A stretch of DNA of 33,685 bases from an uncultured Eubacteriales bacterium (GTDB lineage Bacteria > Bacillota > Clostridia > Christensenellales > Aristaeellaceae): positions 1 through 33,685 of the forward strand of contig CACZXF010000017.1 in the NCBI GenBank assembly GCA_902785105.1, read 5' to 3'. The translations under genes were made by a program, and so were the position numbers. Every line of letters begins with the position of its first letter. The first letter of the stretch is position 1. The notes below the pieces were generated by a model that ran no database searches, had not been told where the DNA came from, and saw only the letters and a list, made by a program, of their open reading frames with translations. Below are positions 18,901 through 24,654 of the stretch, piece after piece.

Positions 18901-20701
18901 GTATACGAACAACTTTGTGGAGGGCAGCGGCGCGTTCGGCGGCGTGACGGCCGAATGTATCAACGTCGTCAATGGCGGCACGAGAGTCTGGATCGACAAC
19001 ACGCAGTTCAACGCCCAGAAGGGCGGAACGCATGTGAGGGCCACCTTCGGCGATTCGGACAGTGCCTTCTTTGAGGAAAAATCCGAGGCCGCGCTCTACG
19101 GCTTGGGCAGCGAAACGGCGAGGAGTCGACTGCAGGGCGGCCTGTTCGCGCGGGTTCTGACCTCGAACCGGAACAATGTGAACGCCAACGGCTATTTCGG
19201 CCATGCCGCGGCAAACGCTTTTAGACACTACGTCGAAACCAAGTGCACCGGCTGGTGGACCTCCAAGGGCTACAGGGAGTCAGAGTATTGGTTCAGCCCA
19301 ACCGCCCATTGCGACTTCTGCAGCGACGTTGTAAGAGTGGTTTCTGACTATAATGCACCTTTGGGTCTTAGAATCGAACGGGGCGAGCTGGGAAGATTTG
19401 AGAATTCCGGCTGGAAGCTGACTTCGGACAATTTGCTCAGCAACGCCTTCGCCAAGGCCCTGGCGCCCATCAATGAGGTCAACCGCATGGTCAACGGTCT
19501 TGACGACATCACCAAGGCCCGCTACGGCGAGGAGGAGGATAAGGCGGCCAGCGCGGTCTACGTGATGGATGTGAACGCGATGCTTCAGAAGGACGTGACC
19601 ATGGATGAGGACCGGCTGGACCGCTGCCGCCTGTGGACCAACGGCGTCACCCAGCAGGACGTGTTTCTGCTGCCCAACGCCACCCGCTTCTACCGCGGCG
19701 CGAAGCTGGACTACGTGTCCGAGGTTCTGCGCGGCGATGTGAACGGCAGCGGCGAGAGCTTTGTCGTGGACGTGTTCACCGCCCTCAACGCCAATGCCTT
19801 CCAGGATGCCTTGATCCCCGTCGGCTCCAGCAGCAGCCTGGATTTCGCCACCGGCGAGCTCCTGCTGCCGTCCCTGGCGGACTTCGAGCTCTATCTGCAC
19901 GAGGTATCCGGCGAGTGGATGCTGAACAACTTCCGAACCGGCTTCTTCCGCAGAATGGATGTGTCGATGGAGGAAGCGCAAAGCTATATCCTGGGCGACG
20001 GAGTGACCCTGCCCACCGGCCAGGTGCTGGAGGCCTTCACCGAGGGCGGCGAGATGAACGGCTGGAAGCTCTACTGGCTGGGCGATACGCCTGACACCGC
20101 CGGAAGCGACGACCAGATGCTCGTGGGCATACTGCACAATGAGGAGACCGACGAGCTGGATGTCTTCCGCACCAGCAGGGCCATGATGAAGACGGAGAGC
20201 TACATCGACGTGTCGCTGTACATCTTCCGCAACAGCAAGGCCGACCGCATGGGCGAGGAGCAGTATATCATGATCGTGTTCGATACGCCCGAGGGCGAGC
20301 TGAGCCTGGTCAAGTTCATCACCGATGTGCTGGAGGACCGCGAGCTCGACCTGCCCAAGCCCCTGCGCGTGAAGCTGCGCGGCTTTGAGCTGGAGGGCGC
20401 GGACCTGCCCGTGTACAGCCTGACCAACCACTACTTCATCATGTGCGACGGCACCGACGGTCAGGTCAGCCTGTTCGACGGCTTCTACAACAATACCTTC
20501 GACGGCGATACCTTCGAAAGCGACTACATCCGCATCGAGGGCATCAAGAACGATGATCTGAACGTGACCCTCAAGAAGGACCAGCCCATCTGGCCCGAGA
20601 AGAACAGCGAAACCAAGGCCACCGACCTGAACGGCACCCGCTATGAGTTGGTGGACAACGTATGGAAGGAGGTCGAGGCGGACGACGCCCTCGCGGCGTA
20701 A
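986..20701 (+). CDS. Giant secreted repeat protein, adhesin-like, with RTX-like block (6571 aa)
   Basis: One uninterrupted frame of 6571 codons starts at an ATG preceded by TTGGAGGT (973-980). A Sec signal peptide spans residues 1-38 (hydrophobic MAMLLVFAMMFAMLG; cleavage after TASA). In order follow: a Ser/Gly/Glu-rich tract (about 40-170); an acidic region with about 13 Glu-Val-Glu-Ala-Pro type hexamers (about 270-347); eight RTX-like units such as TGAGDDSVEV (about 505-680); a beta-helix-like part (about 685-1080); and then dozens of modules of roughly 60-90 residues with the pattern GVGVAVNV...A.V..GA.V.A.G.V.V. These are interrupted by InlB-like beta domains (about 1130-1470, 1480-2040, 2925-3150), a helical insert (about 2459-2825) and a unique 100-residue insert (about 4244-4342). 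The C-terminal 460 residues are unlike the rest. Only about ten cysteines occur. There is no LPXTG motif, membrane segment or beta-barrel. The modules recall LktA-type filamentous adhesins and beta-helical haemagglutinins. A role in adhesion or matrix formation is an inference; how the protein stays on the cell is unknown. Confidence 0.93.
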   Translation: MSELHHHNGKRVMAMLLVFAMMFAMLGDYAPTWFTASAEEVSEDSGSSGSGDSASESHELSHSDDRHEPSHSDSGSSSSESSSRSESSSSGGESSSHSESSSSGGESSAHSESSSSGGESSAHSESSSSGSEGSAHSESSSSGSEGSAHSESSSSVSEGSSQSESSSFQEHVDNASATVANVTDNGFVAGEPSQKREEADETGKSPVENDTGSFVVSGEESTGVENEAPNDNEQTEIGSEINDDVQPEVAAINPTDGDSNDVPAGIEATAEVEVPTEGEAPSEVEAPTEVEAPAEVEAPAEVEAPVEVEAPAEVEATAEVEAPAEVEATAEVEAPAEDEAPAEVDTQTLAVEMEMSDPAYGDSEAVAGEVFTTKAFTAPVMLAASESESEAEKKLNIVQDKINEALAAVNGTLTGRVQILLKRSAVYEGDVSITREEIAKGHEIADDFEIEIAQDDSTEGVISETDGTEIPTKYAGTMTIQGINVAIRGISVTGMVNVESARLNYTGSDGADTVNVTAVNDAEVNIDTGAGDDSVTANVSESSADIKTGAGSDTVNATFGGLEADLKLDIDTGSGDDSVKLTDDAYQGAVSIVTGAGDDSVEVDAHTAGSGDMNVETGAGDDTVTLKNGGSAMEPIGKLIVSLGAGNDTANVDVSLSGAVQELLLNGGADDDTANFTGRLGDGDEKNKRVQIDGDKLKFIASNGKTLNVTYTDFKRLTDSLGNKETVKLTPKDGVLDYTAENPGINYTIEIPAKDIKNLKITSKGGKYLPLSNLCINVATEVDGANKLVISEGTVIDVRGLNLKLDSNNVEINGTIVANDVSVISNSAGKFLNLQGDSRIVITDKAAIYSSGDVMIIAKVNMSGPMLDTGALVGATLDIAPINSINVKIAHASVDIAGKVYAGVANLDAIAADPANAKPTFDAYHGSVTAKAETSVSMGVDEDGKPKDGGWPVAVSVANVEAAVTVQKGAVVEAAKDVTLASKSTLKAGTRASSGLAGAPAAVAVAVLNNDAHTQVDGTVNAHHGDAKITADGSLEATTVADRGNGQKMISGGYGAVTVALQDVTAIVSSGAAVTAGGNVVVGSNAAEKVVDRAASSSLSEGSSGGDEGILGTIKEKVTDLLGTLANKLKSWITGSNKAEKKLKKALELLPVSDKSVTLDSKAQQKGQVSADVVAENGKTKVKLNLEPWEGYEVKSITLRGYMPGESSWNVKTLTKDEIAGKKQVELDGVGNNMIVYVEYEEKQGGSDDDWQPSDLFDENPNSSANQDDDELDEDTWRPSDLFNLDDMLNDVQGGTDGTDAGTSGEGKVKLSLGGGVLTHDFLPGSPEKNLEKVNPGDAVRLIPNPEKGKKLKGDGLKATYFVKEKVEKDGKEEEKEVEKTIAITQDGQGRYILNVPETFIEDKGISVSAEFEDGAQETSTDESQTQITGSVAVSVAHNDNQALIEAGAAVVAGGSVNVNSNIKTDVETTADGSAVSKDDVPTPGPAAPATYPISRPERDDFDGYDKNDQFMFGMELGSMLNGEVEFKAAKDEKGNEIPYAFILTPKPHEGYSVASATLTYYQDGEAHTVELKKASDGTYRVELEKSLLGSVLDYYTLKDDCYNKVETSKVKQVYEFVKNLIGGTNGIDKGSNITINFTFSRNEGSDMSFVETASKPILNRIIGIKYNKLKDDENEVVYKETKQDGDKTYYVFKATADADKGYALDGKLKASWSDADSVELEYNEIEGLWYLDASTLPNNRKVTVTGEFKEELRDFKKADGVKNGTVTLYDEQVRKADKPQFSVTPDAGYSVEDIEITYTNGKDEKVTLKLSDKDSKITKVKDKNGLYTFTVEDVKENTEIKVNAAFKLKTIGVYAGQDDADKGKYVLSESNVASGDTVTVSLNEEDVQAGKKISEVKVQVQGKPDVTVKVNADGSFEVPKDLKDNDKLVVTSVSIVNKEVALEAAELTNGSVAPDVPFADRGDTVTVTVKPDDGFKIKKNTLKAVLKSNDGSYTEEVILRRQSDYSYAFTMPTVIKNLGSVKLSFVGEFEPGQSDSSKVETSVGAGIAVSVVNSEGRADIKGSVTGAAVNANAASEGAVVTESKAGYSAGNIGVGGAVSVQVASVDSKALIHESADLNADGAVSANATNNVNYRVNADASGNKEAGRTGVGAGIAVAVNGADTYAALSDKAKLAGALAKGIAVTANQTLKDAVSAKAGASGGSAGVPVAAVDVTGGSAQAYLGKVNDGALNVGAVTVSAANIAAHEISADASAAGKGVGVGAAIDVSVISDKANARLNQSVSAGDAVSVTTETESRLSSAATASASGGQQEADGGKNPDEQADGLLGMASKLAGMNGSDAVSQEDIEGAGSDKRQKAETGEGSVAVAGAVAVNVQKSVSRSEIMSGVDVKTQGALSVTALNGTTASVKANSSATNSNVGVGVGVAVNIVNLQNLATVSDGEIKAAMLKVAANTKIAEPEAEAAPEELTAEQLETLAKEEAKKTLTNEIGEAVNGFVKDLIATMGLDGYVSASLIGDITDKVAKDATQELLKTMELDATLGTMTFAQIVEGTKAAVAQIISSMSEDAADGAIDKNADLTNALSSLTDDQKQALKKVLESKLTAVGMTVDTASSDSVKEALQAIIGLTFVEKMKQEQLPTLTSTLMLSAKDGLVDYLKENIGGILSGLFADKDKEKDSDAMSKLTDQAGKKVTSAVSDKLRKIISETLGKTVEEVAVTLVTDEDLLAAGVDMTGILAEAVKEDEDSEAVKEASDEAAGKVSEEFAGKVPYKEMLEKLSGQDFKTKITDGLRAAAKQALITLTGESLNALTEHFDLALEAAENPATGHIIDTQAISGAGAKTVGVAGSVAVTVLNAETNASIAGGGKSVNVSGGMTVQADELRAVNNIASASADANGDAVANLDAGAGETEQTGGDGAANSTAANEYGKDKKQTVKLTVGVGGTAEIIQAEKGENRPGFYITLMEGYKLPSGNLVSYSYVGSDGKKVTGTFAATQKGDRWYVETKTGPIASAPENAEITLEVKPQENLHTVSGKSVSEGTVAVSVKDRKASDSAISARVGDLVQIKVDRSKLKGSKVSGITYTSGGKQMQVMLDKNGKPASDKTPVYALVSSNEKELIYTLSMPDADITDLQVTFAKAEAGDDSDTAAKDEAGRSVGVGAAFSMVYGNSSVKADVGSRTVKAGELSVSADSTHVENLAAAAGTDPLGANADVTGTGIKDFAFDASVALNILDNDILARVTKTSKVETTGYTATEKDEAGNAIQVPKAGDLKVTANETAVDTIVASAFSAGTSTAVGASVAINIANSKAQAVLESGAKAAGSATVAATGASSDVTRAVATALGADIARGLMKLNAGAQSAADGANSLLNGSAADNLMKDSKKSEGTDTNKKIAERLNEKKGENGSNADDSLSVSQNVLRSQGVETQSENAGSEGTKEAQEQIADNTDSSIDDPGKETASKVQVGAAVGVNVTGHQMQTRVGAIEAAGGINAVAENTGNFQTQGTGAAMSFAEKANSIAIGVAVSVNKNTANVDVDGDLVSTGSGDVNASAKLTQNLTGEFAGKLAAQSLSGSVAGKDSSVSLGGAVSVLVSKGEAQVNITGGSEGASRRIEGGSVAVESIDKSRLTSRAGGISLPRGSSVGMGIASNVIVSSNTVKATVGDDTRITADSFRLNAEKKAVTAEDFKQLISMRTLATDSSALTDEQRANANTGLIDYHKTTDADGKTSYQANVNLSSEKLLGLVDGLNFLSGQNTYVEAIAGSVATGQSKVILSGSVAVAVNSNDIQATMGKNVTVQAKKGDADVTASNGATTRVIAGSVSAAPADASVGVTVAVLVNSDKAVATTGDNADITAAGGMKHTADQTGDTQLFTGAMSVAKGGNALGGAINVVVNKSVANSIIGNNAKLNAGADADIHTNTKFDLTLISGSANVGTDSVAAGGTVNVIVDKAEAKTCLGTGSAVTADGNLSVTSDVSNQMISGVASASVAASMSGASGAGAVNVIVSKSVADTTIGSRAALTATNGDMKLTANNDAWMLNATLAAAGSGGTAIGGAFNVNVFDRQATVNLTDGTLKAGGNLLAQSSGRDTTIMAGLAIAGSAKGAGLSGNVGVLVEKNRINTNIAQGVTAEAGKNAVLEAYFSDYTVDAAGSIALSGTSAAVGATVLTVVKNNDVRASLGKSDITADAIGNDTVKSMNGTSVQGVYVGANASETQLLGAAGVSGGIGTSVNGVVDVLVNNNIVFADASEAALRSPLNGTKSVQQKIGEKWFWNDEKVTVYAEKNKLWGLIWSDPEFITLSVSELAKMLKNNDIRYVHFTDGSGIYIDNYSEIDRMKLDKFGHLEEYTETVTVPVGGSVTVQAKDDTTQALLAGGLSVSAGAGVGASVVTLVSNKTVRALAYDMEAAKDIKVSADNNDDVTTIAVSAGGGTVGVQIGAAVQVMKSNVNAEVGHNVNSSWGGLTVATSNNTSLNNAAVALAGAATAAVTPVGVVTYFNGSANTAIKEGSTVSVSQNVNVTSEANKEIGLYSVGAAVSGGAGVSGTANVIVSKDETNAKVGKDASVTATDGGMNVRAASDYDLTSATASVGAGTAGVAINAVVSVIKSKTLAEMAGKASLGGNLNVKARGTKDITNVGANLAAGAVGVGVNVMVLVTGTKMSQDAADMMANGGKEGGKAFNAKDMMSTIAKNDNGASKYYKNELNGDVLAKDTAGNGRRESKISVGGTSGSGKNKQGTFDGASGYRSSDFDNKGYNDDGDAQRGEKLEARDTRDVANAKKLNTYTYTDDPEDAVIARITDTAEISKAKDVTVAAEQPVTADLFGATVSGGAVGVGVTAAVAILRSNVLAESQANITATGNVNVNANSVSNGNVANRSNVLKKLLKGIDPADGGIRVIGATATVGGVGVAVGAGVALTDNVTSAKLGGVVTSGGANVNATQDYGHITAAVGALSAGGIAIGAAVGVAQSNAIVTSKIDNNASVTATGDVNVNSKTTQNVTSLAATAGVGGIAVNAGVAVAINRMTQNTGIGSGASVSANNINVKAASDTTADTGLLGISVGGVGVALGAAVSQVNANVNTLVEGATLKATGTAEVFNDVKSTATPQAVSLAMGGVAAGGNVLLAFNDTQSKASVTGSTVNAGTLNVVGNLEGTATSKLSAAQVGAFQVGLSVNYADMRADNRAILKDSTVNVKDLMVRTARDGGNATSAIADTVAGGMGFLALNMNAAIARNNSHSYAVIDGGNINATNKTYMRSYHIPTARASVTGVNAGALSITANVVVALNDADTRTIARADKLETGSADFTVYSGDTARADIVTGGGALFKADASIGVAYGRASSIVDVDVKKLTASSLKANSKVDSTANSKITNGSYAAVKAAALMGGAYSQDVVNTVVKLGDGSKVTGDTSVTTDYNISANSDVTPHKGGIDVNLANIGVNLSTAKSTAYAGADLVIDSGEVKTKGVTVQTTGKGTTNTVIRPTKIEVSLVKVATNKVKSDLSMTQFATIHLNKGSTLDATGDVKVQSYVTPTAVAVVGNSGADRGTTISLVNTDLSFAHAKENQASTAGIFGANKSTLNAANLDVITDNINQQSYTCASSNAAASYGFLTLGNLDARAISSDDFSSVLDKVTINASGRVNVHAKTNSKSVARGGMPGGFSIIDGGVSYTNADIGESRDYQLAQVLVGDGVKVNANQVELFARNWSDVDANLERGGAYSLAQVSASNQPTHTYVDTKLLIGKNVEINARDWLEITTRSQMKANSVMNNESKGVILNVTMMKGENFLNEVMRLDIGENTKLTSGGDMKITAQSTGDLNAETRYKNESYGLIGAGAAEAINHVVRDVRVRLYDGMSADAGKLLDIWSRLGKDDHIRTFAKMTVRSAIEIPNSLGLNDANLLNAINVGAVNLTSGSNLWLYAHTGGWYDARGDVDAATSVKLAVKPKGVSQNQMPINNEVNLNMNGNRRATLTSKQGSINIKSELESLHPYTNNFVEGSGAFGGVTAECINVVNGGTRVWIDNTQFNAQKGGTHVRATFGDSDSAFFEEKSEAALYGLGSETARSRLQGGLFARVLTSNRNNVNANGYFGHAAANAFRHYVETKCTGWWTSKGYRESEYWFSPTAHCDFCSDVVRVVSDYNAPLGLRIERGELGRFENSGWKLTSDNLLSNAFAKALAPINEVNRMVNGLDDITKARYGEEEDKAASAVYVMDVNAMLQKDVTMDEDRLDRCRLWTNGVTQQDVFLLPNATRFYRGAKLDYVSEVLRGDVNGSGESFVVDVFTALNANAFQDALIPVGSSSSLDFATGELLLPSLADFELYLHEVSGEWMLNNFRTGFFRRMDVSMEEAQSYILGDGVTLPTGQVLEAFTEGGEMNGWKLYWLGDTPDTAGSDDQMLVGILHNEETDELDVFRTSRAMMKTESYIDVSLYIFRNSKADRMGEEQYIMIVFDTPEGELSLVKFITDVLEDRELDLPKPLRVKLRGFELEGADLPVYSLTNHYFIMCDGTDGQVSLFDGFYNNTFDGDTFESDYIRIEGIKNDDLNVTLKKDQPIWPEKNSETKATDLNGTRYELVDNVWKEVEADDALAA
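1238..1490 (+). repeat. 39-bp tandem repeat coding Ser-rich 13-mers
   Basis: The string TTCGG recurs with exact 39-base spacing (TCGG at 1238, 1277, 1316, 1355, 1394, 1433 and 1472), giving six full periods. Each unit encodes HSESSSSGGESSA or a close variant. The period is a multiple of three, so gain or loss of units would change stalk length without breaking the frame. A Ser-rich stretch this close to the mature N-terminus would be flexible and could be glycosylated; that is inference. Confidence 0.9.
1795..2020 (+). repeat. 18-bp tandem repeat coding Glu-Val-Glu-Ala-Pro hexamers
   Basis: Units of 18 bases resembling GAGGTTGAAGCACCCGCC follow one another about 13 times, with GTTGAAG or a variant recurring every 18 bases between 1799 and 1997. 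They encode AEVEAP and variants (TEVEAP, VEVEAP, AEVEAT). The acidic, proline-spaced array is likely extended and rod-like. Like the Ser-rich array upstream it is in frame and expected to vary in copy number between strains. Confidence 0.9.
2498..3033 (+). other. RTX-like Gly/Asp repeat block inside the giant protein
   Basis: This segment of the giant gene encodes eight Gly/Asp-rich units: GSDGADTVNV, TGAGDDSVTA, TGAGSDTVNA, TGSGDDSVKL, TGAGDDSVEV, TGAGDDTVTL, LGAGNDTANV and GGADDDTANF. They fit the haemolysin-type calcium-binding consensus GGxGxDxUx. They are spaced about 18-30 residues apart rather than in direct nonapeptide tandem, which resembles one strand turn per unit. In known RTX proteins such turns bind calcium and fold on export. 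Calcium binding here is inferred from the motif only. Confidence 0.75.
8359..9460 (+). other. Long alpha-helical insert inside the giant protein
   Basis: Residues about 2459-2825 of the giant protein switch from Gly/Val/Ala beta-type modules to Leu/Lys/Glu/Ala-rich sequence (for example LTAEQLETLAKEEAKKTL and DQAGKKVTSAVSDKLRK), with regular hydrophobic spacing typical of helices and few glycines. The beta modules resume directly afterwards with GAGAKTVGVAGSVAVTVL. I do not recognise a named domain. It may form a helical bundle or hinge within the fibre. Confidence 0.6.
19315..20701 (+). other. Unique C-terminal domain of the giant protein
   Basis: From residue about 6110 the beta modules end and a roughly 460-residue region follows with mixed secondary-structure character, more aromatic residues and several cysteines (HCDFCSD just before it, then DRCRLW and FIMCDG). 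It ends EADDALAA with no sorting signal, no charged tail and no hydrophobic helix. It could be a folding cap, a binding head or a surface-retention domain. I recognise no family. Confidence 0.5.
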
Positions 20702-20710
20702 GACAACCCA

Positions 20711-20816
20711 AAGCCTTCCCTTTTAGGAGGCGTGACTGATGAGGTCGCGGAGGATAAACACATCGTTGATCTGAAACGACCTCATCCGCCCCTGCGAGGC
20801 GCCTTTCCAAAAGGGC
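20711..20816 (+). mobile_element. MITE-like palindromic intergenic element
   Basis: Nested inverted repeats fill the gap between the giant gene and the fumarase. The outer arms are CCCTTTTAGGAGGCG (718-732 of this kilobase block, i.e. 20718-20732) and CGCCTTTCCAAAAGGG (20800-20815). The inner arms are a perfect 10-bp pair, GATGAGGTCG (20738-20747) and CGACCTCATC (20777-20786). The AAGCCTTCCC edge and the GATGAGGT/ACCTCATCCG core match a family of small palindromic elements I recall from gut Clostridia genomes. It encodes no transposase. It may also act as a bidirectional hairpin after the giant gene. Family membership is from memory and should be searched. Confidence 0.6.
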
Positions 20817-20901
20817 AGTGAGGTCGCTGGGTATACCCAGAGCTGTAACCATGAACCAATCGAAGCGGCCTATACGAGAAAATGCGAGGAGGAAATTTGT
20901 A

Positions 20902-22401
<1,500 letters not shown>

Positions 22402-22452
22402 GATAGACGAACGCTCTGGCAGGCGCCCACAGCGCAAGTCAGGCAATAATTC

Positions 22453-22489
22453 AAACCGGAGCCGCTTCGGCGGCTCCCTTTCGGTTTTT
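22453..22489 (+). terminator. Rho-independent terminator after the fumarase gene
   Basis: A perfect 8-bp stem, GGAGCCGC-TTCG-GCGGCTCC (22458-22477), has a TTCG tetraloop. A flanking AAACCG/CGGTTT pair and a run of five T follow (485-489 of this block). It ends only two bases before the AAGGAGG ribosome binding site of the protease gene, leaving no room for a conventional promoter between them. Confidence 0.85.
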
Positions 22490-22506
22490 CAAGGAGGAAC
22501 AACAAT

Positions 22507-24552
22507 ATGAAGCATCGCGCGCTTTTGCTGGTGGTGCTGCTTCTGGCCCTGCTGGCGCTCCCGGCCCTGGCCGAGGAGCAGGCCTCTCAGGCCTCGCGGT
22601 CCCAATGGACGGTCATGTTCTACTTCTGCGGCAGCGACCTCGAGAGCGGGCACAGCTACGCCTCCGGCAACATCGCTGAGATCGCCGAGTGTCTGACCTA
22701 TGAATCCGTCGGCGGCATTTTGTCCGGCCGTCATAAGGGTCAGGTCAGCTCCGATGCCGTGAACGTGGTGTTGGAGACCGGCGGCAGCAGGGAATGGCAC
22801 GCCCAGGCGCTGGGCATGGACGTGAAGACCAACGCGCTGCAGCGCTGGCACCTTCGTCCGGACGAGGATATCCTGGATGCGTCGGGCGGCGTGATCGAGC
22901 TGGAGCAGGAGCTTCCCCTTCAAAGCATGGCCGCCCCGGAGACGCTTTCCGACTTCATCCGCTGGGGCGCGGAAAACTATCCGGCGGAAAAATACATGCT
23001 GGTGCTGTGGGATCACGGTACGGGTGCGTTGAAGGGCCTGTGTATCGACGAGCTGTTCGGCGGCGACACGATGCGCCTGGATGAGCTGAAAACAGCTCTG
23101 GCGGACGGCGGCGTGCACTTCGAGGCCGTACTGTTTGACGCCTGCCTGATGGCGAATCTGGAGACGGCCTGCGCCATCAAGGACAGCGCCAACTGGATGA
23201 TCGCCTCCGAGGAGCTGGTGGCCGGTAAGGGTACCGCCATAAACGCATGGCTGCAGCAGTTGTTCCTCATGCCCCAGTGCGATGGCCGGCGACTGGGCAG
23301 GCAGATATGCGAGATGAACATGTACAAATATACCCAGCAGGAATCGGAGAGGGATCAGGACACGATCACCTGGTCCGTGATCGACCTGAGCAAGATCGAC
23401 CGCGTAGCGTCGGCGTTCGACCGATTCTTTGAGACCGTCGGCCAGATTTACGCCAATAGCGAACAGGATTACGACATGTTGTCTGTCTGCGAGGCGTTGA
23501 ACTGCTCCTTCGAATTCGGCTTGGGCGACGAGGAGATGGTCGACCTGGCGAGCCTTCCCTATAATCCGGGCATCATATTGAGTCTGGACCACGAGCTATA
23601 CGTGGAGCTGCTGGATTCCCTGACGGAGGCGGTAGTCTACAACACGCATGGTCCGGATCGCGCTACGGCCGGCGGGCTTTCCTTCTGCTATGCCACCGGG
23701 ATAAGACCGGAGCAGCTTGACGCCTATGCCGATGTCTGCCCCTCCGCTCATTACCTGGCCCTGCTTGACGCCATCAATCCCCAATGGGACGCGCCGGAGT
23801 GGGTGTTTGAACAAGTTGAAAAGCTGCCGGAGATCGTGGACCTTCCGCGCTACCAGATCAAAATCGAGAAGACTCTCGCCGCCAAAGGTTCGCCCCAGTT
23901 CACCGTCAAGGACGGCTATCGAAATCTCCGGAATGCCCACGCCAGCGTGCTGCGCCTGAATCCGCAGACCGGGAACATCATCTATCTGGGCGATACGGAC
24001 GCTGTGCTTTCCGTGGACGAGGCCAAAGAGGAGGCCACCTTCTCCATGGTTGAATTCGCCATCTGGCCCATGATAGAGGATACGTGTTGCCCGGTGGAGC
24101 TTGTGGATATCGACTATATGGGCGACAAATGGCTGTACCAGGCCCCCGTGCAGCTTGACGGGCAGAACTATATGCTGCGCGCCGGCATGAAAGGCGACGA
24201 GGCCCCCGTCGTCTATGGCCTGTGGGAGGGTTACAGCACCGACAGCAGCGTGTTCAGCCGGAACGTGATCCCGCTCTCCAAGGTGGCGGGACGGGAATAT
24301 TGCCTGCTCTATCCCATCGACGGCTCGAATGCCAGGCGCATACGCTATGAGACCAGCAAGCCGCTGACCATGTACCGCTCCCTGGAGATCACGTTCAAGC
24401 CGCTGGAGCCCGGTACCTACTACCTGGATTACTATGTGGAGGATATCTTCCAGCGCATGCTGCCCCTGGAACGGGTGGAGGTTCGGTGGGACGGCGAAAA
24501 GATCACCGTACCGGACGGCGTGTGGGAAGGCGAAGAGGTGCTGACTCCGTAA
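22507..24552 (+). CDS. Secreted clostripain-family cysteine protease (peptidase C11)
   Basis: The 681-residue protein begins with a short, strongly hydrophobic signal peptide (residues 1-22, ending LPALA before EEQ). The mature enzyme starts with the family signature WTVMFYFCGSDLES (about 34-47). The catalytic dyad is visible: His170 in LVLWDHGTG and Cys213 in LFDACLMAN. C11 proteases typically cleave after Arg or Lys and mature by self-cleavage. The C-terminal 250 residues are beta-rich with no cell-wall anchor, so the enzyme is probably released. AAGGAGG at 22491 sets the start. The gene follows a strong terminator with almost no gap, so expression may depend on read-through or on a promoter within the terminator region. 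Likely targets are host or secreted bacterial proteins, possibly the giant neighbour; that link is speculation. Confidence 0.92.
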   Translation: MKHRALLLVVLLLALLALPALAEEQASQASRSQWTVMFYFCGSDLESGHSYASGNIAEIAECLTYESVGGILSGRHKGQVSSDAVNVVLETGGSREWHAQALGMDVKTNALQRWHLRPDEDILDASGGVIELEQELPLQSMAAPETLSDFIRWGAENYPAEKYMLVLWDHGTGALKGLCIDELFGGDTMRLDELKTALADGGVHFEAVLFDACLMANLETACAIKDSANWMIASEELVAGKGTAINAWLQQLFLMPQCDGRRLGRQICEMNMYKYTQQESERDQDTITWSVIDLSKIDRVASAFDRFFETVGQIYANSEQDYDMLSVCEALNCSFEFGLGDEEMVDLASLPYNPGIILSLDHELYVELLDSLTEAVVYNTHGPDRATAGGLSFCYATGIRPEQLDAYADVCPSAHYLALLDAINPQWDAPEWVFEQVEKLPEIVDLPRYQIKIEKTLAAKGSPQFTVKDGYRNLRNAHASVLRLNPQTGNIIYLGDTDAVLSVDEAKEEATFSMVEFAIWPMIEDTCCPVELVDIDYMGDKWLYQAPVQLDGQNYMLRAGMKGDEAPVVYGLWEGYSTDSSVFSRNVIPLSKVAGREYCLLYPIDGSNARRIRYETSKPLTMYRSLEITFKPLEPGTYYLDYYVEDIFQRMLPLERVEVRWDGEKITVPDGVWEGEEVLTP

Positions 24553-24574
24553 GGTGATCGCTCAGGAGATCGGT

Positions 24575-24619
24575 CAACAGCAGGTGATGTCCTTCCTCGA
24601 AACCCATCGACCTGTTTTA
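24575..24619 (+). terminator. Possible weak terminator after the C11 protease
   Basis: AACAGCAGGTGATG (about 24575-24588) can pair imperfectly with CATCGACCTGTT (about 24605-24616), with bulges. A short TTTTA follows. The U-tract is poor, so this is a tentative call. Confidence 0.3.
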
Positions 24620-24654
24620 CCGTATGATGAATTAAATCAAAGGAGATGTTGAAC

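Noticed and set aside
20739-20774. An 11-codon ORF (MRSRRINTSLI) after AGGAGG, possibly a leader peptide
   Set aside because: It lies wholly within the palindromic element, whose arms explain both the apparent binding site and the start.
20818-20901. Upstream extension of the fumarase frame
   Set aside because: No binding site precedes it and it would place charged sequence before the clear signal peptide; the ATG at 20902 has GAGGAGG at good spacing.
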